From assembly GCA_017484085.1 (NCBI GenBank), contig JAFUTW010000038.1:1-64000 (forward strand): DNA of 64,000 bases, written 5' to 3'. This DNA comes from Clostridia bacterium (GTDB lineage: Bacteria > Bacillota > Clostridia > Christensenellales > Aristaeellaceae). Below, piece after piece: positions 29,466-38,800 of this stretch. The notes below the pieces were generated by a model. It was given only the letters and a program-made list of their open reading frames with translations, did no database searches and was not told the origin of the DNA. Both the position numbers and the translations under genes were made by a program. The stretch's first letter is position 1. Each line of letters starts with the position of its first letter.

Positions 29466-29494
29466 ATTATAAACACTTTGAGGCCTGAATGCAA
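29466..29494 (-). promoter_or_regulatory. promoter of rpmE
   Basis: Minus strand TTGCAT (29494-29489), 17-base spacer, perfect TATAAT (29471-29466). Predicted leader length about 70 bases. Confidence 0.7.
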
Positions 29495-29804
29495 GCCCTA
29501 TTTTGATTTCTGAGGCGGGTTTGATGAAGCTTTTGGCAAGAACAGGGCAAGACGTGTACATTGCTGCATCTGTTTGCTCAAAAGAGGCCGAAGTCTATTA
29601 TAAAGCATAAAATATACCGCAAGTCTGTTTTGAATCATCAGCCGCATCAGGGACAGAAAAAGGGTTGACATGCCAAGAAATGAAGACGACACAGAAAAAT
29701 ATTTAAGTTTGATTAATATTGTATCTTTTAAAACAAGAAAACAGTATAATAATAACACGAAACGATATTGGACAAATACATGCGCGGAAGGCGGAAGCAA
29801 TAGA
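29495..29804. other. AT-rich intergenic region upstream of the giant adhesin
   Basis: No gene was recognised in these 310 bases. On the plus strand the last part is AT-rich and holds a perfect TATAAT at 29745-29750 (no good -35; TTGTAT lies 20 bases before), 55 bases ahead of the adhesin start, which is a weak candidate for its promoter. An ATG at 29670 is in frame with the adhesin but would place non-conserved residues before the signal peptide. Confidence 0.5.
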
Positions 29805-32800
29805 ATGAACAGACGCGGCCAGTTGATCAAAACAATCCGGAAACTTGCAACCATCCTTCTGATTCTGTCTGTGTGCGGAATCGGCAGGTTTGGCATAGCA
29901 GAAGAAGCAAGCGATCTGGGAAGCGAAGCGGATGGCTCTAAAATCGAGCGCATCGATGTCTTCTGGATCACGCCTGATAAACCGGCAAACGACGGGATAG
30001 ACGATCATCTGTATATCAGCACCTCAGACAATCGTCCGCTGACCATGCAGTTTCAGATGGAAGTAGCTCTGTCCGGTCAGTACGATTACGCGCCGGGGGA
30101 TATAACGATCCGGTTCCCGGCACAGATCTGGCATAAGCGCGGCAGCGACAGCGGCTATGGCGATATGAGCTATTCCATTCCGGAGGCTCCGGATACCCGC
30201 CAGGATTTCAACTGGACACGCATCGGAGATGACATTGTCATCACCAACGCGAAGGTCATCGGCGCAACCAGCAAGGCCATGTTCCAGTTTACCATCGAAG
30301 ACCTGATCCCGGTGGACTTGCAGGACATGAGCATCTCGGACAAGCTGAGCGCGGAATGCTTTGTCACTACGCATGAAGGAAACACGATCCATTTAAAAAG
30401 CTCAGATATCACGGCGCAGGTCGATACTTCCGAAAGGGTAACCGGCGCACATAAAAGCGGGCGCCTTTATGAGGAGGCGCCGTCTTCTCTGCCTGCCAAT
30501 CTGCTGGAGAACCTTCCGGGCGGAGCGCAGGCCAAAGACGATTATATTTATGTCCAGTGGGCGAACTATGTATATCATCAGGGCAATCAGCCCTTTTCAC
30601 TGACCGTTGCCGATGATGTCACAGGGGATCAGTATGATGCTTACCGCATGGTCAAGAATGATGACGGGAGCACCGAGAAGCAGCTGATCACCGATGCCGT
30701 AATGCTGGGAATGGTGGGCGGTGATGCGCCGGAGAACAACAGGGTGGAAGCGGAGATCCTTCATGACACCTATCACTCGGATACGTCCGGCAGCTATGAT
30801 CATAACCGTTATATCTGGACGGCGTACAAGAAAGACGCCTTCTATGTTCCCAATGCAAACGAACCCCAGGTCACATATTATATGCACAATGATTCAACCT
30901 GGACACTGACGGAAGCAGATCCGTATGTCGGGGAGAATGCCGACCTGAATAAACCGGAAGACAAGCAGCAGGTGACGACTGTCACAGCCGGATCCACGGT
31001 TACGTATTCACCGGTAAAGTGGAAGCGGCCGACAGGCCATTTTTCAGTCAACAAGTATACGATCGGCAAACCTTATAAGGATCATCTGTATGGCTATGCG
31101 CTGAACCGGCTTCAGAACGGGGAAAACGTACAGATACCGTTCGAACTGGAAACCATCGCAAGAGGCTATCCATGGACGGTTTCGCCGGCCGTTCCGCATG
31201 ACAACGAAAAAGCGCTGGAAGAAGCGGACCAGAAATACTACGGTTATCTCGGCTGGCGCCAGTACACGGAAGATTTTGAGACCTTCTATCTTCCGCTCAG
31301 CGATGAGATCCCGCTGACGACGGAAGATTATGAGATCAGTTCTATGCGCATAGCCGCGCCGAGTACCTATCGCTACGGCAAGCGTTCCGACGGAACTTGG
31401 GACTATATTTACGACAGTAATCAGCCGAAGCCGGATCTGGAAATCTATTATCAGCTGAATAACGACGGCAACTGGATTCACGGTGGAACAGCCAGCTGGG
31501 GAGAGACCGGAAGAGGACGGATGACGCTTGTCGCGCATAATGACGCCAGCGTACAGACGGTTGGCGGCAGAGAGGTGCTCTCTTTCCCGCCCAATACCAG
31601 CCGGACACGCCATGAGTATGTGAGCAATGTCTGCGGGGGAAAGACGCTTGAGCACACGGACCTGGCTGAAGTTGTCTGGTCTGTGTATGACACCATCACA
31701 CTGAAAGCCAGTCCGCGGGTAATGCAGGCTGTGGAACAATTGTTTGACCAGACCGATACACCGAGCTCCAAATTCAAAAACGACGACAGGATGAATGTCG
31801 ATGTTTGGCTGGGACAGCCTTATGAAACAAAAGAAGCATTGGGAAGCTGGGATTTTGACTATTCAGAAGCGACGCTCGCCGGAGCCGCATACGGTGTAGC
31901 GCCCAGCAAATCCGTCAGGTTTGACCGCAGGAAGGACAATGATGTCGGCAATCAACGCGTCATACTCCATTACCAAGCGCGTGTAGCGGAACAGAGCAAT
32001 CTGACAGAACGGAAGGATTATACGGATGCGGTTGCGTCCGGTGTCATTCCGAAAGAAACAAAAGGAATATGGTATGACCTTCTGCCCCCGGGTGTTTATC
32101 CGGATCTGGATACGGTACGCCTGCGCAATGCGGACAAAATTACAAGTATTTATACGGTTCCCGATTTCAAAAATACGGGCCGTATCCTTATGGTTGTCGA
32201 GTGCGATCTCACACCGACGCCTTCTACGGTATACGGAGCCACATGGGGGGATCAGCCGACCCTGACATTTGACGCATACTACCCCTGGGAAGCGATTCTG
32301 GAACATGGGCGGGAAAACGTCATGAACTATGTGGCGTTTGAATCGCTGTCGGAAAACCTGCCGCACGATACCCTGGGTACGATCAAAGGACAGCAGGGTG
32401 AGGCAGACGTTCCGGAACAGAAGTATACAGAGCGGAAAAACAACCTCACACCGCAGATGCCGGCGGATATCGTCGCGGCGCTGACCGACCTTGATCCGGA
32501 GACGGATGAAAACCGTTTTCTCTATGCGAAAGCCGGCACCAGCCTGACCATCAACCTGGAAGCTTTGGCAGGTATAGCAAAACTGGTTCAGGACGATCTG
32601 AAAGGCGTATGGACACAGGGACTGGACGGGCAGGAACAAGTCAATGTGTATGAAGGACACAACTATACCTACCGGCTGCGCGTGACCAGCGGTCCAAATA
32701 CGATCACCAAAGATATAGTGATCTACGATACGGTGGAGAACTATGATATCCCGGATCCGAAGGATGAAGTGGTTCATGATGCTACCAAGATAGAAGACTA

Positions 32801-35800
32801 CAACGACCGTGAGGAAAAGAAAAACTGGTACGGTGACTGGAGCGAGCGCGATGACTGGCATGGCGGCCAGTGGCGCGGCAGGCTTTTGCAGATCGATTTG
32901 TCAGAGTTCATCAAAAGGGGAGTCGATGTAAAACTCTGGGTTTCGGATAACTGGAATCTGCAGTTCAAGGATGCACCGGAGGATTACAATAGCGAGCAAA
33001 AGCGCATCCTCTTCTCCAGCGATGCCTATGCGATAGACGACCCGGCTGAACGGGCGATCTACGGCTGGCAGCAGATGACCCCGGACTCAAAAGGCATTTG
33101 GACTGCCCCGGAAGGCATGGATGTCACGGCTGTCGCGATCGATGCGAGATACAAAAAAGACGGGACGCCGTTTGAACTGGATGAATTCGAGAAGATCACT
33201 GCTTATCTGCATATGAAGGCGCCGGACGATGGGACGACCGACGAGGAACTGCAAGAAAACTACCATGCCAAGGGCGCCTATGCGCACAAGGCAGACGGAA
33301 CGGAGACGTCAGAAAATCCGACCATCGATTGGGAAGCGGCATTGGACCCCGAAAACAATATGCATGCTTTTAACAATACCCGGTTAAAGGCAAGGATTCA
33401 GATCAAAGGGACCGATGGAGACGGGGCATCCTCGGATCAGATGTTCCGCAACGACTATACCCGCGTTGGCATTGTTCCGCGGATACTGACGGTTGAAAAG
33501 CAGTGGAAGGATGAGGACGACTACGATGCGATCCGTCCGGATCATGTCGTAGTGCATCTGCGCCGCAAGGTAATGGGCGGAACCTGGGAGGATTTGGGGC
33601 GCAGCGCCACGCTGGATGACAGCAACGACTGGAAAGCGGTCTTCCAGCAGATCGACGTGGTGGATGAAAAGAACCGGCCGTACCAGTATTCCTTTACGGA
33701 GGATCCGGTACCCGGTTATACGGACAGCGTAAGCCGTGACAAAGACAATGAAAGCCATTTTATCGTCACCAATACGCATGAAAAAGATACGGTCAGCGTT
33801 GAAGGCCAGAAGATCTGGAGCGGCGAAAACGGGGATACATCCTTGCGTCCGGAGAGCATCCGGGTCAAACTGTACCGTGATGGGGAATATCAGAGGACGC
33901 TGACCGTGCGGCCGGACAGCAGCGGAGACTGGCACTACAGCTTCGGGGACCTCATTAAGAACAAACGCGGCGGCGAGCCTTATGTCTATACGGTAGAGGA
34001 AGAATATGTCCCCAAATATGTGGTTGCCTATGACGGCTATAAGGTTATAGACAATACGCTTAAGCCTTACGGCGATTTAAGCGTAGAGAAGGTAATCGAG
34101 AACGCGACTCCTGCAGCTTCCGACAAGGATTTCACCTTTACGTTTTCTGCATTCGGCGAAGTGACGCAGGAAATGATTGACGAGGCAAGGCACGAGCAGC
34201 AGGAAGCGGATCCGACTGCAGCGTTTGTGCCGCCCGAACCGGTGCCGCTGGACGCGGCTTACCGTTACACCATCAAAGAGGGTGAAACAGAGATAAAAAG
34301 CGGCGAGATCATGAGCGGAGAGAGCTTTAAGCTCAAGGGAGGCCAGAAGTTTACCGTTTATGATCTTCCTTCCGAAGCGACTTATAAGCTTGAGGAAGTT
34401 CCTGCTGCAGGCTATACGCAGACAAGCGCGCAAAATGCAGAGGGGGCCATCCGTGCTGGCCGTACGCAGGAAGCGGTCTTCACCAATACGTATCATGCTC
34501 AGGGCAATGCGCAGCTGAGAGCCATTAAAACGCTGACAGGCCATAAGCTGAACCGTAACCAGTTCCGTTTTGACGTGACGGATAAGACAGAAGGCAGCGA
34601 AACCTACGGTGAAATCATCCGGAGCGCGGGCAATGATGTGCCGACGAGTACGCAGCAGGATGAAAGCAGCGGCGTTATCACCTCGCAGGCATCGGTCGCT
34701 TTCGGTCAGATCCGCTACACGGAAGCGGACGCGGGGAAGACCTTCACTTATGAGATAACGGAACAGAATACCGGCAAAGACGGCTACACATACAGCACCG
34801 AAGTAAAGACCGTTACCGTGAAGGTAGAGGATTTGACGGGCGACGGGAACCTTACTGTAACGGTGACCCCGGACCTGGGGTCGGATGACGCATATAATTT
34901 CAATAATACCTATAAAGCCGAAGGAGAGATTTCCTTCAAGGCCTGGAAGGTGCTGGAAATCTATGACCTGGAGAAGGATCAGTTTGAATTTGAATTGTAC
35001 AAATATGATCCGAACACCAAGGACAAAGTGGGTGCGCCCCTGCAGACGGCAAAGAACAACGAGGATGGCACGATCAACTTTGCGCCTATCAAATTCACCC
35101 AGGACGATGTGAACGTGGCCCCCAATAATCCCAACATCTATTGGTATCTGCTGCGGGAGAAAAGGGGCAGCGATCCTGCCGTGGTCTACTCCAACAAAGA
35201 GTATATCATCAAGATCACCCCGTATGACAACAACGACGGCACCATAAGCTTCTCTCAGGATGATCAGCAGGTGGAGCGGGAATGGACAGAAGAAACCTGC
35301 CCGGACTGCGAGGGAAGCGGTATGCTCACTTCTTCTGACGCACCGGTGCCAATCGATGAAGCTGCCACCGGAGAAGAAGGTCAGGAAGTATGGCTCTATG
35401 ATACCCGCAGAAGCCCGAACAATAACGGCATTGAAGGGAATACACCCAAAGCCGTAATCTATGTGCCGAATTCTGCGCTGTGCACCATATGCAAGGGTAA
35501 GTGCTACATCGGCAACAGTACTTGTTCTTCGTGCTCTGGTACCGGCTTGCAGGTTGGTGCAAGGCTGGATATTACAAGCAGTGATATCACGCCTGGTATT
35601 TTTGACGCGTCTCTTGTTTTTGAGCAGCTTGTCTTTACAGATGTTGCCAGTCATGCACAGGGCAAGAGTTCCGGTGGCGCAGCGGATTACTGCATGCGCG
35701 TCGGTCGGGTCGTGAACGGCAGTATCGTCAGCACGGAGAATCCGGGCGGAAGCCGCGCTTTCCGGGCATACGTGCCCAGAAACAGGATTGGAGTGACCGG

Positions 35801-38800
35801 CCCGGTTACAGGCGGCATCCATGAGTGTGAGAACTGCAACGGAACTGGCATCGTTCTCGTAGAGGGAAACATTACCGTTACCGGAGAAACCACCGGCCCG
35901 GTGTTTGTAAATGGCTATCACGACGGCAACCTGAAGCTGACCAAGAATATCACCAACGGGAACCCCTCCCAGAAATTCACGTTCAAGGTGAAGCTGGTTG
36001 GTCTGGGGACGGGCAGCTTCGATTTGGAGCGTAAAGGAGACGGTGACAATAGCGGCGCCGGCACAGACAGCGGCGCAAGCGGCGGCGAAACCACGCCTGA
36101 TATTTCCGGGATTCTGCCGGTGTATCATGCGACAGCGGCTGAAATTGCCGGCACAAAGGCGTATGCTGTATTGAATAAGGAAACGGGGGAATTCATATTC
36201 TTCCGCACAAAACAGAATGAGGCGATGGATCCTTGGGGCAACAGCTTCAATATGAGTGGAGCGACCACCGCCAACTCTAACCGGCGGAAGGAAACCGATG
36301 GATTCATCTACTATGACAACTTTGACAATGCTCCATATGGATATAGTTCAAGTTATCGTCCCCAATGGTCCACCAATACTTACGATCAGAAGCTGATCAA
36401 AACAGTCACCATGCGTGATCCTGTTCAGCTAAAGACGATTGCGCACTTTTTCCGTGACTGCAGCAATATAGAAACAATCGATCTGCGCTTGGTGGACGTG
36501 CTGCAAGGCGGCAAATTTAGCCTGTTTTATACGTTCTATGGATTGAACAAGCTGAAAGAACTGAATCTGGGGAACATGGATTTAAGATACTGCTATGACC
36601 TGGACCTGCTTGTGCAGAACTGTTCCTCCCTTGAAACGATTAATATGGGACATTTGAATACCGCCAGAGTTTTCATCAGCAATTATTGGAATTTTCCTTT
36701 CAAAGGAACGAAAATTACCCGTATTACGATTGGCGATCAATCGAAGTTCATTGAAAAATACAACGGCTCAATTATTTATCCACAACCCATTTCGGGATAT
36801 GAGGATAAGTGGGTAAATGTGGACACCAATGAGTCGCTGAACAGCCATGACTTGTTCACGCAAGGGAACCATGGCGGCACCTGGGAGCTTGACCCCAAGT
36901 ATTACAACATTACCTTCGATGCAAACGGTGGCAGCGGCTCCATGCAAAGCCAGCGCGTTAACACGCATCGTGATTTCACGACCGGCTATAATTTCTATCG
37001 CTTCGGTTATGACTTCACCGGCTTTATGGACAATTACGGCCATTTCTATGCAGTAGATGAGAATGGGAAAGTCAAGATTCCCAGCAACACCTATTCCAAC
37101 ACGAGCAGTACCACCGACGTGCAGGTTACCCTGACGGCTCAATGGACGCCGGTGGACAATACCGCCACCATGGAAAACGATACCCTGACGGTGAGCTTGT
37201 ACGGTGGAGAATCGGTGACTATCCACAATATTCCTGCCGGTACGGCCTATGAGATTTGGGAAGAAGTACCCGATGGATGGATTCTTGTCAGCAAGGTTAA
37301 CGACAGTGGCGTGATCGTGCCCCTGGAAACGGCTGAATCTGTATTTACTGATGAATATGCGCCTAACAAGGCAACTGCCAGCATGACCGCGTCCAAGATG
37401 ATGGACGCTAAGCTGACAGGTGGGTATACCTTCGGCTTGTACAAGGTAAATAATGGCACGGAAACCCTGATTGATACCAAGGAAAGCTCTGTGGGCGGCA
37501 TCGCGAGCTTTGACATCATCACCTATACGTTGGATGACGTGGGCACGCATGAGTATGTGATCCGCGAGATCGTGGAGAATCCCGATCCTACTATCCAATA
37601 TGATACCCACGCTGAACGCGTACGCGTGGTGGTATATGACGATGGCAGAGGAAACCTGGATGCTACAACGGGTTATCTGGATCGCAACGGCGTGTTTGTC
37701 AACAGCACCAAGCCGGGCGATCTCAAGCTGAGCAAAACCATAGAGAAAGCTTCGCCGAAGGCAGCTGAGCAGGAGTTTACCTTCAAGGTCAGTTTCCTGG
37801 ACCGGTTTGAGCAGCCGACCAAGCTGCTTGAAGGCGGGACGACGGAAAAGACAACAGTGACAGCCTTGAACAGCAATGGGACCGAAGCGACCCTTGATAT
37901 CGTCGACAATTCTGTCACGGTGACCCTGCGTGGCGGAGAAACGGTTACCTTGAAGGATATCCCGGCAGGCATCCATTATAAGGTGGAGGAACTGAACATC
38001 CCTGTCGGATGGGCGAAAACCGGCGAAAGCGGAACGACGGGAGAGATCAGAAGCACTGAAACGAGCAGCGCTGCGTTCACCAATACGTATACGGCGGCCG
38101 GGCGTGTATATCTTGAAGTCGTTAAAGAACTGCTTGGAAGTGCACCCAAAGCCGACTCGTTCACTTTTGAACTGTATGCGGAGCAGGATTGGGATGAGGA
38201 TGAAAACGTGCCCAAGGCAGGCGCAAAGCCGCTTGATACACAGAAGAACGCGGCTCCGGATATGCGTGAGGAGATCGCGGATCCGAACAGCAGCGAGCGG
38301 GGCGCTACGATCCCTAATCCTGACTACGGAAAGGCAATAGCACACTTCAACGCGGTGAACTTCACCGAAGCGGATGTCGGAAAGGCATTTCATTACTATA
38401 TCCGCGAGGTGCCGGGAACAGACAGCCAAATCGTCTATACGAAGGAAACACGAAAGGTTACGGTCACCGTGACGGATGAAACCGGAGAAGGCCGGCTAAC
38501 TGCGACACCCGACTACTCTGAAACTGCAAAACCGACGCTGACAAACAGCTACAAACCCGGTTCTCTTGAAGTAAGCAAGCACTTGCTGAAATCAACCGCT
38601 GAGACGAAGGACAAGGTATTTACCTTTACCGTCCGGCTGGAGGATGCTTCCGGAACACCGCTGACGGGAACCTTCCGGACAATCAAAGAACGGAATGAAG
38701 AAAGGGAAACCGGTACTGCAAATGCAGAGAACGGCAAACTGGTTTTTACGCTGAGAGACGGAGAAAGCATCCTGATCTCAGGGCTGCCGGACGGTTCGGA

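Noticed and set aside
29670..29804. Upstream ATG for the adhesin at 29670
   Set aside because: It would place 45 polar residues before the signal peptide, has no ribosome site and would span the candidate -10 element at 29745.
34077..36128. A 683-codon open frame on the minus strand opposite the adhesin
   Set aside because: It is the mirror of a coding strand with strong domain matches, has a biased low-complexity composition (many Arg, Ile, Val, Leu) and no ribosome site; it is a shadow.
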